64,000 bases of DNA from Chloroflexus islandicus (GTDB taxonomy: Bacteria > Chloroflexota > Chloroflexia > Chloroflexales > Chloroflexaceae): assembly GCF_001650695.1 (NCBI RefSeq), contig NZ_LWQS01000021.1:1-64000 (forward strand), given 5' to 3'. Of this stretch, positions 1 to 6,880 are shown piece after piece. How positions within the stretch are numbered: position 1 is the stretch's first letter; each line of letters starts with the position of its first letter. The translations under genes were made by a program, and so were the position numbers. A model generated the notes under the pieces. That model was not told the DNA's origin. It was given only the letters and a program-made list of their open reading frames with translations, and searched no databases.

Positions 1-118
1 GGGTGCCCCCACCCCCAGCCCCTCCCCCGCTGGGGGAGGGGAGTTGGCCTCCTCCCCCCAGCGGGGGGAGGCCGGGAGGGGGGCTAGAAGGGTGCTGGTT
101 GGCGTTCGCCCAATCGCG
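1..118. repeat. GC-rich palindromic repeat fragment (family A type)
   Basis: Two strong hairpins lie side by side: 19-41 (cccctcccccgc pairing with the following g-rich arm) and 46-73 (ggcctcctcccccc against ggggggaggcc). The same caccccCAGCCCCTCyCCC module recurs near 11000, 14300, 47950-48050, 48750, 60920, 61080, 61330, 61520 and 61760, so this is a fragment of a dispersed element cut by the window edge. No gene is supported here. Confidence 0.75.
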
Positions 119-152
119 GTACCAGAGTCGCCCCGCGCTTGCCGGCTGGGGG

Positions 153-181
153 ATGCGGCAGTCAAACTGCCGCACTCCATA
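153..181. repeat. Palindromic repeat (family E)
   Basis: The unit tgcggcagt-caa-actgccgca is followed by ctccata. It is shared with the two tandem units at 41416-41632, which carry the same inverted arms and the same ctccata or ttccata tail. It lies just beyond the stop codon of the hydrolase ending at 189 and may act as its terminator. Confidence 0.55.
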
Positions 182-188
182 ATGGCAC

Positions 189-977
189 TTATCGTTGCTC
201 TCGCCAGACCCGCGGCCCTTCCAGAAAGCGGTCGATCAGGCGGTTCACCGCATCAGGCCGCTCAAGGTGGGGGAGATGGCGGGTATAGCGGACAATTTCG
301 AGCCGGGCGTTGGGCATGAGTTGCTGGCTTTCGCGGGCTTGGGCTACCGGGGCGATGAAATCCCACTGGCCGGCGATGATCAGGGTCGGCGTCTGCACCT
401 GCGGCAACACGGCCCGCCCATCCCAGCGAAAGAGGGTGCCGGCCAGCACCTTTTGGATCACCTTGACCGGCGCGTAGGTTTTAGGCATCACGATCGGGCG
501 GAGCCGTTCGAGCATCGCCAGCGATACCGGCAACTTGACGATCCGTTCGTGGAGTGGGTTGAGGTGCATCTCAGGGCCGGTCGCGATCAAGATCAAGCGG
601 CTGACGCGCTGGGGCTGGCTAGCGGCAAAGGTAATCGCAATCGGGCCGCCGAACGAGTGCGCCATCAGAATGAACGGCTCTTCGACGTTCAAGCGGGTGA
701 GCAACTGGGTCAAATCCCAGAGAAACTCTTCCAGCGAATAGGCCGAATTGACCACCTCAGAACGGCCATGGCCGCGCAGATCGGGTGCGATCACCCGGTA
801 GCGACCGGACAAGTGTGCAATCTGCGGTGTCCATTGTTCGAGGTTGCCGGCGCAGCCGTGAATGCAGACGATCGTGCCTTGCCGCTCGCCTTCAAGCGGC
901 CCGACATCGACCACGCTCAGGCGCACCGGTGAGGTGCCGGCAAGCTGGATCTCTTTGCGGTACGGTTCGAGGTTCAT
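189..977 (-). CDS. Alpha/beta-fold hydrolase
   Basis: 262 residues, a usual length for a single-domain alpha/beta hydrolase. The oxyanion-hole HG lies in CIHGCAGN (about residues 38-45). The nucleophile elbow is A-H-S-F-G-G (Ser about 108). The acid is likely in GQWDFIAP, and the catalytic His in RHLPHLERP near the C-terminus. There is no signal peptide, so it should be cytoplasmic. The substrate cannot be read from sequence; esterase, lactonase or haloperoxidase-like activities are all possible. An AGAGGG precedes the ATG. It is followed on the same strand by a second hydrolase (1041-1889), and the pair may be co-transcribed with that gene first. Confidence 0.88.
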   Translation of the reverse strand: MNLEPYRKEIQLAGTSPVRLSVVDVGPLEGERQGTIVCIHGCAGNLEQWTPQIAHLSGRYRVIAPDLRGHGRSEVVNSAYSLEEFLWDLTQLLTRLNVEEPFILMAHSFGGPIAITFAASQPQRVSRLILIATGPEMHLNPLHERIVKLPVSLAMLERLRPIVMPKTYAPVKVIQKVLAGTLFRWDGRAVLPQVQTPTLIIAGQWDFIAPVAQARESQQLMPNARLEIVRYTRHLPHLERPDAVNRLIDRFLEGPRVWREQR

Positions 978-1040
978 AACCCTCTTTCTGGAACAGCGTG
1001 ACGTGAAACGCGCTTTACCATACTCTGCGCTGTTGCGGCG

Positions 1041-1889
1041 CTACTGTGCCTTTGCGTTGGCAAGAAATTGCCGTAATGCGCGGGTAAACGCGCGCGGACG
1101 TTCGTCCATGGGGTTGTGCAAGCTGGCTGGGATCATCACGTACTGCGCGCCGGGAATGGCTTTGGCTAGCCGGCGGGCATGGGCCGGCGGGGCAAGGCTA
1201 TCAAACTGGCCGGTCATCACCAGCACTGGCGTCCGAATCTGCTGCAACCGGTCATCGGCGCGGGTCGCAAAGAGCGAGCGCAAAATGCGGTACAATCCTT
1301 CTGGGTCGAAGGTGGCGAGATACGATGCTCGCCGCAGCCATGGGCGAATCCAGCCGCCGCCGTGCTCGTGCGGAACGCGCTGGCCCAGCGGGCGAAACGC
1401 GCGCCCGACGGCTTGAGATAGACGGAAGGCGGCCCAGCCGGCGTTGGGGAGCAGATAGGTGCGGGTGTAGGCCGGCATGCGGTAGGCGTCAACCGCGGCA
1501 TCGATCAGGGCCAGCCGTTGCACCAGTTCGGGGTGGCGCAGGGTCAATTCCACCGCCACGCTTCCCCCCATCGAATGACCAACGAGCGTGATCGTGGTCA
1601 GGCCGAGATCACGGCAAAACTCGGCCACCAGCTCGGCGATGGCTTCGATCCGGTCAGCCCGCCCGATCCGGCTCTCGCCGTGGCCGGGCATATCGATGGC
1701 AAAACAACGGTAGTCACGGCCAAGATCGCGCAGGGCGCTCCACCAGAGTTCTTTAAATGCGCCCCAGCCGTGCAGAAAGACGATCGCCGGCCCGCTGGCG
1801 CCGGCAGTCAAATAGCTCAGACCAAGGCGGTCGTGGTAGCGGCGTTCGATGGTGACAGGAGACGTCATAGTGGTAATAGGATTCGTCAC
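1041..1889 (-). CDS. Alpha/beta-fold hydrolase
   Basis: 282 residues with the full alpha/beta hydrolase set: FLHGWGAF (oxyanion HG), GHSMGGS (nucleophile Ser), GQFDSLAPP (acid Asp) and SLHNPMDERP (His). It resembles the 2-hydroxymuconate-semialdehyde hydrolase or epoxide-hydrolase-like branch, but the substrate is unknown. The start is uncertain. The longest frame begins with GTG at 1889, while an in-frame ATG at 1868 gives a protein seven residues shorter; neither has a strong Shine-Dalgarno. It is divergent from mnmA, with about 60 bp between them, so both promoters are packed into that gap. It is similar in architecture, but not near-identical, to the hydrolase at 189-977. Confidence 0.88.
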   Translation of the reverse strand: MTNPITTMTSPVTIERRYHDRLGLSYLTAGASGPAIVFLHGWGAFKELWWSALRDLGRDYRCFAIDMPGHGESRIGRADRIEAIAELVAEFCRDLGLTTITLVGHSMGGSVAVELTLRHPELVQRLALIDAAVDAYRMPAYTRTYLLPNAGWAAFRLSQAVGRAFRPLGQRVPHEHGGGWIRPWLRRASYLATFDPEGLYRILRSLFATRADDRLQQIRTPVLVMTGQFDSLAPPAHARRLAKAIPGAQYVMIPASLHNPMDERPRAFTRALRQFLANAKAQ

Positions 1890-1915
1890 GTTGGCGCTCT
1901 CATGGTACCTTGCTG

Positions 1916-1944
1916 TTATTGGAAACGGTCATACCGAGTATAAT
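1916..1944 (+). promoter_or_regulatory. Putative mnmA promoter giving a (near-)leaderless mRNA
   Basis: A perfect TATAAT (1939-1944) ends only 7 nt before the mnmA ATG at 1952. A weak -35 (TTATTG, 1916-1921) sits 17 bp upstream. Transcription would begin at or within a base or two of the ATG. No Shine-Dalgarno is visible. Confidence 0.5.
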
Positions 1945-1951
1945 ACCAAAT

Positions 1952-3031
1952 ATGGCAAACGTTCTGGTTGCAATGAGCGGCGGCGTTGATAGCTCGCTGG
2001 CCGCTGCGCTCTTACTTGAAGCCGGTCATCACGTGACCGGCGTGACCATGCATCTGTGGGATGATGACGACCACGGGTTGCGCGAGAGTCTCTGCTGCGC
2101 TGCTGAAGCGGCGGCCAGCGCGCGGCGCGTCTGCGCCTTGCTCGGCATCCCGTTCTACGTCTTTAATTACCAGCGCGAGTTTCGCCGCCACGTCATTGAC
2201 TACTTCATCCGGGCATACACCCACGGTCTCACTCCCAATCCATGCGTCGAGTGCAACCGTATGATCAAGTTTCGCGCGCTGCTCGATCGAGCGCGAGCCT
2301 TGGGGTTTGACGCGGTGGCGACCGGCCATTACGCCCGGATTGTGCGCGGCGCTGATGGCCGCTACCAGCTCTGGCGGGCCGTAGATGAAGACAAAGATCA
2401 GTCGTATATGCTGCACATGCTCGGCCAAGCCGATCTGGCCCGGCTGCTCTTCCCCATTGGCGAGTATACCAAGCGCGACGTGCGGGCGATGGCGGCAGCG
2501 CGCGGCTTGCCGAGCGCCGATCGGGAAGAGAGCCAAGACATTTGCTTTGTGCCCGATGGCGACTACCGCAATCTGTTGCGGATCGAAGCGCCGGAAAGCC
2601 TCACCCCCGGCCCGATTGTCGATCTGGAAGGGCGCGAGATTGGCCGGCATCAGGGATTGCCGCTCTACACCGTCGGCCAGCGCCGCGGCTTGGGGTTAGG
2701 CGGCGGCGAACCGCGCTACGTGATTGCAATCGATCCGGCCCGCAACGCGCTGATCGTCGGCCCAGCGGAGGCGCTCAACCGCGAGCGATTTACCGTCACC
2801 GACGTGCGTTGGGTTGATGATCAGCCGCCGGCTGAGCCGTTGACGTGTATGGTGCAAGTGCGCGCCCACGCCGAACCGCTGCCGGCCCGTGTGTCAGCCC
2901 AACCCGATGGACGCTGGCTGGTGGAATTAGAACGGCCACAACGGGCCGTCAGCCCCGGCCAAGCTGCCGTCTTCTATGCTGGCCAGCGCGTGCTCGGCGG
3001 GGGATGGATCGCCCGCCCGGAGGTGCGATGA
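1952..3031 (+). CDS. mnmA: tRNA-specific 2-thiouridylase MnmA
   Basis: 359 residues, normal for the family. It thiolates U34 of the Lys, Glu and Gln tRNAs using ATP and a persulfide sulfur donor in the cytoplasm. The PP-loop SGGVDSS is at residues 9-15. The two catalytic cysteines are C98 in NPCVECN and C198 in QDICF. The GHYAR, KDQSYML and TVGQRRGLG motifs are all present. The start was moved from an upstream frame opening at 1910 to the ATG at 1952, where the protein begins MANVLVAMSGG as usual for MnmA; the TATAAT at 1939-1944 also rules out the longer version. It overlaps the next gene by 4 nt (ATGA), so the two are translationally coupled. Confidence 0.96.
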   Translation: MANVLVAMSGGVDSSLAAALLLEAGHHVTGVTMHLWDDDDHGLRESLCCAAEAAASARRVCALLGIPFYVFNYQREFRRHVIDYFIRAYTHGLTPNPCVECNRMIKFRALLDRARALGFDAVATGHYARIVRGADGRYQLWRAVDEDKDQSYMLHMLGQADLARLLFPIGEYTKRDVRAMAAARGLPSADREESQDICFVPDGDYRNLLRIEAPESLTPGPIVDLEGREIGRHQGLPLYTVGQRRGLGLGGGEPRYVIAIDPARNALIVGPAEALNRERFTVTDVRWVDDQPPAEPLTCMVQVRAHAEPLPARVSAQPDGRWLVELERPQRAVSPGQAAVFYAGQRVLGGGWIARPEVR

Positions 3032-3285
3032 GCGCGCTTTCGCCAGCAGCCTTGCTGTTGCTCTTGTTGACCACGACCCATGCGGCGCTGGCCCACTTCT
3101 TGCTGGGCCGCTCGTGGCGGCAAATCCCGATTTTTTGGGTCACGGCAGCCGCCGGGTGTTTGATCGCCACCTTGATCGGCTGGCGCTTCCCGCTCGATCT
3201 GCCCGCTCCGGCGGGGGTGCCAATGCTCGAAGCCTCTTTGTTAGCGTGGATTTTGCTGATAGTTGTTTCACGCTTGCGGCTATGA
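3028..3285 (+). CDS. Small integral membrane protein, unknown function
   Basis: 85 residues. Three hydrophobic helices can be seen: about residues 4-22, 36-50 and 65-82. The middle carries RSWRQIPIFWVTAAAG. The start ATG overlaps the mnmA stop (ATGA), which implies coupled translation. I do not recognise a family; the layout suggests a small inner-membrane protein co-expressed with mnmA. The promoter for the following gene begins inside its last codons. Confidence 0.7.
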   Translation: MSALSPAALLLLLLTTTHAALAHFLLGRSWRQIPIFWVTAAAGCLIATLIGWRFPLDLPAPAGVPMLEASLLAWILLIVVSRLRL

Positions 3286-3291
3286 TATAAT
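3263..3291 (+). promoter_or_regulatory. Sigma-70-type promoter for the gene at 3352
   Basis: TTGTTT (3263-3268), 17 bp spacer, TATAAT (3286-3291). The -35 lies inside the end of the preceding gene. The predicted leader is about 55 nt. Confidence 0.6.
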
Positions 3292-3351
3292 TTGGCGCAT
3301 TAGAGCGCCCTCGCAGCCGCGTGTTCTGCGGCCCGGTACGGAGGTAGCCCC

Positions 3352-3804
3352 GTGTTACGCTGGATTGGCATCGGCATTGGCCTATTAACCGCAGTTCTGT
3401 TCGGGTTCATTATCGCGGCAATCTTCCTCGGTGAAGGTTTCCGTGCCGCGTGGCGCGATGTCTTCATCGTGATCTTGGCCGCGTTGCAACTGATCGGCGC
3501 GGTCTTGTCGGTTGCGATTCTGATCGCGATCCTCTACGCGGTTGAGCAGATCAACCGGCTGGCGCGCAACAATGTGCTGCCTAAACTCGATGAGGCGTTG
3601 GCGAAGGCGAATGAGACGCTCGACACGACCCGCGCTATCGCCAACAATGTGCGCGAATCGGCGCAGACGGCGACCACGGCGACAACCTACGTGGCTGAAC
3701 GAGTGGTTTCGCCGATTATTCGCGTCTCAAGTCTGGTGAGCGGCGTGCGGGCAGCGGCTACAACCTTAGCCCGGCGCGGAAAACCTGACGAACCGGCCTC
3801 ATAA
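3352..3804 (+). CDS. Membrane protein with coiled-coil tail (DUF948-like)
   Basis: 150 residues starting with GTG, preceded by GGAGG at 3340-3344. Two N-terminal membrane helices (about residues 3-26 and 38-63) are followed by a long amphipathic stretch rich in Ala, Thr and Asn (about 65-135) that looks like a coiled coil facing the cytoplasm. This is the pattern of DUF948-type envelope proteins, but the match is by architecture only. A promoter of its own at 3263-3291 suggests independent expression. No catalytic residues are evident. Confidence 0.72.
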   Translation: MLRWIGIGIGLLTAVLFGFIIAAIFLGEGFRAAWRDVFIVILAALQLIGAVLSVAILIAILYAVEQINRLARNNVLPKLDEALAKANETLDTTRAIANNVRESAQTATTATTYVAERVVSPIIRVSSLVSGVRAAATTLARRGKPDEPAS

Positions 3805-3902
3805 CCCCCATGTTCGATACGTTACCGTGCCTGTTGGCATGGTAAGATAGAGGATAGTAGAAGTTTGGTTTGGCCGGCGAGCGGGTAAGAGTCGGAATTG
3901 GC

Positions 3903-4838
3903 ATGAGTACCAATCAGTTTAAGTATGGTGGGCAAGCAGTGCTCGAAGGGGTGATGATGCGCGGTCGCCGGCAAGCGACCGTCGTTGTGCGCCGTCCTGA
4001 CGGCAGCTTTGCCCGGCTCGACCTGCCGATCCCGGCTCGCAGCGCGCAGTGGCAACGCTGGCCGCTGCTGCGCGGGTTTGCCGCGCTAGCCGAAGCCTTT
4101 ACGATCGGGCGCAAGGCGCTCGATTTCTCGGCCTCGGTGGTTGCCGCTGATGACGATGAGAATCTGCACCCGGTTGTCCAGACGTTGATCGTTGTGGTCA
4201 CGCTGGCAATCGCGATTGGCATCTTTGTGGTGTTGCCATCACTGGTGGCTAACTTCATTGGCCAGCTTGGCGCGCCGGTGCTCGTGCGCGAAATCATCGA
4301 GGCGTTGATCAATCTGGCATTAGTAGTGGCCTATATTGCCGCGATTGGCCGTATTCCTGATATTGGCCGGGTGTTTGGCTATCACGGCGCTGAGCATAAG
4401 GTGATCAATGCATACGAGGCGGGTCTACCGCTGACGGTGGAATCGGTGCGGCAGTGCAGCCGTATTCACCCGCGCTGCGGGACCAGTTTCCTGCTGGCGG
4501 TGGCGTTGATCGGCTTTCTGATATTTCTCTCGGTCGCCGGCCTGCCGGTCTGGCAGCGGATCATTGCCCGGATTGTGCTCATTCCATTAGTTGCGGCAGT
4601 CGCTTTTGAGGCCCAACAACTCGCCGCGAACTATTACCATCTGCCGTGGGTGCGCTGGTTGCTGACCCCGACGTTAGCGGCGCAATACCTGACCACCCGC
4701 GAGCCGGATGATGATATGATTGCTACCGCGATCGCTGCCTTCGAGCCGGTCGTGGCCGCTGATCACCTTGAAGTTGTCCAACCGGCGCCAACGACCGGTG
4801 TGGCGCCCGGTTTGGCCGATACACAACCGACCATGTGA
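3903..4838 (+). CDS. DUF1385 (YqhQ-like) multipass membrane protein
   Basis: 311 residues. It carries the DUF1385 signatures YGGQAVLEGVMMRG near the N-terminus, GYHGAEHKVINAYE, and HPRCGTSF. Four or five membrane helices lie between about residues 90 and 245. The family is widespread in Gram-positives and Chloroflexota; its biochemical role is not established as far as I know. The frame is open from a TTG at 3870, but the ATG at 3903 gives the family N-terminus. The last 55 or so residues are acidic and probably disordered. It is followed 39 nt later by the DUF4388 gene. Confidence 0.88.
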   Translation: MSTNQFKYGGQAVLEGVMMRGRRQATVVVRRPDGSFARLDLPIPARSAQWQRWPLLRGFAALAEAFTIGRKALDFSASVVAADDDENLHPVVQTLIVVVTLAIAIGIFVVLPSLVANFIGQLGAPVLVREIIEALINLALVVAYIAAIGRIPDIGRVFGYHGAEHKVINAYEAGLPLTVESVRQCSRIHPRCGTSFLLAVALIGFLIFLSVAGLPVWQRIIARIVLIPLVAAVAFEAQQLAANYYHLPWVRWLLTPTLAAQYLTTREPDDDMIATAIAAFEPVVAADHLEVVQPAPTTGVAPGLADTQPTM

Positions 4839-4877
4839 CGTAATCGTCGCACAACACCCGCGATAGCGGAGGAACGT

Positions 4878-5690
4878 ATGGCGCTGGTGGGGAACATCCG
4901 CGATTTTAGTTTGTCAGATTTTCTCTCGCTCGTTGATCGCGGGTATAAAACGGGCGCCCTGCATTTGACCTATCATGATCAGACGGCGCGGCTCTACTTT
5001 GAGAAAGGCAAGCTGCTGCTCGCAGCGCGCCGCCCCGAAGACGAGAAGCCGGAGCTATTGGTGCGGCTCGGCGTGCTGAACGCCGATCAGTTGGCGCAAG
5101 CCTGCCGCGCATTGGCGGCTCGTGGCAATGGGGTGACGTTGAGTCAGGTCGTGATTGATGCCGGCATGGCGAGCCCTGAGCGGTTGCAGAGTGCGCTGAT
5201 GGGCCATACCGAGCAATCGGTGTATGGGTTATTTGCGTGGCCGGAAGGGGATTTTGTCTTCGAGCATAACCAGCGTCCGGCGCCTGATGCACCCTTGGCG
5301 CTGACGCCGATCTCGATCGATCACCTGATTATGGAAGGGGTGCGCCGGATCGATGAATGGGAGCGGATTCGCGACCGCATCCCCTCAACCGATCTGGTGC
5401 CGCGCTTCTTGGCCCCGCCGGGGGAAAAACTGAAGGGGATGCGCCTCTCACCTGATGAGTGGAAGGTGTTTGCGCGTATTAATGGCCGCGATACGCTGGC
5501 CGAGATTGCCCAAAAGACTGGGCTAAGCGATTTTGATGTGTGCCGCGCGGTCTATGGCTTCTTGACCGCCGGTATGCTGGAATTGGTGAAACGGCAGCGC
5601 GTGCTGGCTGCCGGTATGCCACCGGTTGAACAGCCGCGTTTGAAGAAGAGCCTCGTCAACCGGATCATCAATCGGATCCGCAGCATGTAG
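4878..5690 (+). CDS. DUF4388 (PATAN-type) domain protein
   Basis: 270 residues, with GGAGG at 4868 before the ATG. The N-terminal 100 residues (GNIRDFSLSDFLSLVDRGYKTGALHLT, then YFEKGKLLLAA) match the DUF4388/PATAN domain found in signalling and surface-motility proteins. The C-terminal half has a winged-helix-like stretch (DEWKVFARINGRDTLAEIAQKTGLSDFDVCRAVYGFLTAGML) as in other DUF4388 proteins. It is probably a cytoplasmic adaptor. The Ras-like GTPase starts 31 nt downstream and is almost certainly in the same operon, as expected for MglA-like switch systems. Confidence 0.85.
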   Translation: MALVGNIRDFSLSDFLSLVDRGYKTGALHLTYHDQTARLYFEKGKLLLAARRPEDEKPELLVRLGVLNADQLAQACRALAARGNGVTLSQVVIDAGMASPERLQSALMGHTEQSVYGLFAWPEGDFVFEHNQRPAPDAPLALTPISIDHLIMEGVRRIDEWERIRDRIPSTDLVPRFLAPPGEKLKGMRLSPDEWKVFARINGRDTLAEIAQKTGLSDFDVCRAVYGFLTAGMLELVKRQRVLAAGMPPVEQPRLKKSLVNRIINRIRSM

Positions 5691-5721
5691 CTGGGGCCGG
5701 AGCATCGGAGCGGAGGGCTGT

Positions 5722-6252
5722 GTGCAGACGGTAAAGATGGTGATCAGCGGCGCCGTCAACGCCGGCAAAACTGAGTTTATCAGGACGATCTCGGAGATTG
5801 AGGTCGTCTCGACGGAACGCCGGGCGACCGACGATACTCGGCTGATCAAGAAGGAAACGACTGTCGCGATGGATTTCGGGCGCATCGCGATCTCTGATGA
5901 TCTCGTGCTCCATCTCTTTGGGACGCCGGGACAAAAACGCTTCGACTTTATGTGGGAGATTCTCGCCGAGGGGATGCTCGGTTTGGTCATCCTTGTCGAT
6001 AGCACCCGCCCGGAAACGTTCCGCGAGACGAACCGGATCATCGATTTTTTTGTCTCGTACCGCGATACGCCATACGTGATTGCGGCCAATAAGCAGGATC
6101 GCCCTAATGCGTGGTCGCCTGATGAACTGCGCTTGGCTTTGCGCCAACCGCCGCATATCAAGGTGTTGCCTTGTACGGCGACCGATCGCGAAAGTGTCAA
6201 GAACGTGTTGCTTGAGTTGCTGTACGTGATTCAAGAACGCAGCGAGGATTAG
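5722..6252 (+). CDS. Small Ras-like GTPase (MglA/CvnD-type)
   Basis: 176 residues starting with GTG, preceded by CGGAGGG. P-loop GAVNAGKT at residues 10-17. The G3 region reads LFGTPGQKRF, so the usual DxxG Asp is replaced, as is typical of bacterial MglA/CvnD relatives. G4 is ANKQD and the G5-like element is PCTATD. Proteins of this class switch between GTP and GDP states with roadblock-type partners and control polarity, gliding motility or signalling. It is coupled to the DUF4388 gene upstream. A roadblock/LC7 protein that could act as GAP or partner is encoded at 25461-25832. It is followed by a hairpin terminator at 6281-6304. Confidence 0.9.
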   Translation: MQTVKMVISGAVNAGKTEFIRTISEIEVVSTERRATDDTRLIKKETTVAMDFGRIAISDDLVLHLFGTPGQKRFDFMWEILAEGMLGLVILVDSTRPETFRETNRIIDFFVSYRDTPYVIAANKQDRPNAWSPDELRLALRQPPHIKVLPCTATDRESVKNVLLELLYVIQERSED

Positions 6253-6280
6253 GGTTGCCCGCGTGATGGGGATGGTGGGA

Positions 6281-6304
6281 AGGGGCGACCGATCCGTCGC
6301 CCCT
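6281..6304 (+). terminator. Hairpin terminator after the GTPase gene
   Basis: 9-bp stem aggggcgac / gtcgcccct with a 6-nt loop, about 30 nt after the GTPase stop. The T-tract is weak. Confidence 0.55.
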
Positions 6305-6338
6305 GTTGTGTTGTGAAGGTGATATGGGTGTTTCTGGC

Positions 6339-6385
6339 ATGGCTTTGCAATGCGGTTAAATTGATTTTTCGCATTGCAAAGCCAT
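6339..6385. repeat. Perfect 16-bp inverted repeat upstream of HU
   Basis: Arms atggctttgcaatgcg (6339-6354) and cgcattgcaaagccat (6370-6385) are separated by a 15-nt AT-rich loop. It lies between the GTPase terminator and the HU gene. It could be a regulatory hairpin or an isolated repeat; no second copy was noticed in the window. Confidence 0.6.
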
Positions 6386-6511
6386 AAAATCATATTGGAA
6401 AGCGTAATGGGCCGTTTACCGCATCAGCAAGGGATACAGGTCTTGACAGATGCGGTATACTGCTTTCTGAAGAGCGATTAACGCTTGAGTGCATAGAGGA
6501 GGACTGCACCG

Positions 6512-6790
6512 ATGCAGAAGACGGATTTTATTAAGGCGGTGGCCGAGCGCGCCAAAGCTTCGCAGAAGGAGACGAAGCAGATTATCGATGCGGCGCTCGA
6601 GGTGATCACTGAGGCGTTGGCGCGGGGTGAGAAGGTGACGCTGACCGGTTTTGGTACGTTTGAGGTGCGGTCGCGGCAGGCGCGCGAGGGTGTCAATCCG
6701 CAGACCCGCGAGAAGATCCACATCCCCGCTACCAAGACCCCCGGTTTTAGCGCGAGCAGCACGCTCAAAGAGGCTGTGAAGGGCGAGTAG
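6512..6790 (+). CDS. HU-family DNA-binding protein
   Basis: 92 residues, the canonical HU length. MQKTDFIKAVAERAKAS begins the helical dimerisation part, and GFGTFEVRSRQAREGVNPQT is the beta-arm region with the conserved Pro and Arg positions. It is an abundant nucleoid protein that bends DNA as a dimer. AGGAGG (6496-6501) precedes the ATG. A TATACT at 6456-6461 may be the -10, but no good -35 is at the right distance. Two palindromes follow the stop immediately. Confidence 0.95.
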   Translation: MQKTDFIKAVAERAKASQKETKQIIDAALEVITEALARGEKVTLTGFGTFEVRSRQAREGVNPQTREKIHIPATKTPGFSASSTLKEAVKGE

Positions 6791-6880
6791 CGGCAACGCA
6801 TGCGTTGCCGTCAGAGCAACGCATGCGTTGCTGTCAGAGTAACGTATCCTCGTTTAGGGACGGCGTATGCGCCGTCCCTA
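6791..6880. terminator. Cluster of three hairpins between convergent genes
   Basis: A perfect 20-bp palindrome is at 6791-6810 (cggcaacgca / tgcgttgccg). A near copy is at 6815-6832 (agcaacgca / tgcgttgct). A third hairpin is at 6855-6880 (tagggacggc / gccgtcccta). The last includes the stop codon of the minus-strand peptidase. They probably terminate both HU and the peptidase. Confidence 0.7.

Noticed and set aside
44-319. 91-residue plus-strand frame at the left edge
   Set aside because: It covers repeat DNA and the antisense of the hydrolase C-terminus, with no ribosome-binding site.
6443-6461. TTGACA (6443-6448) and TATACT (6456-6461) as an HU promoter
   Set aside because: The spacer is only 7 bp, too short for sigma-70 recognition, and the -10 lacks the extended TGn. 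The TATACT may still be a -10, but the pair is not supported.
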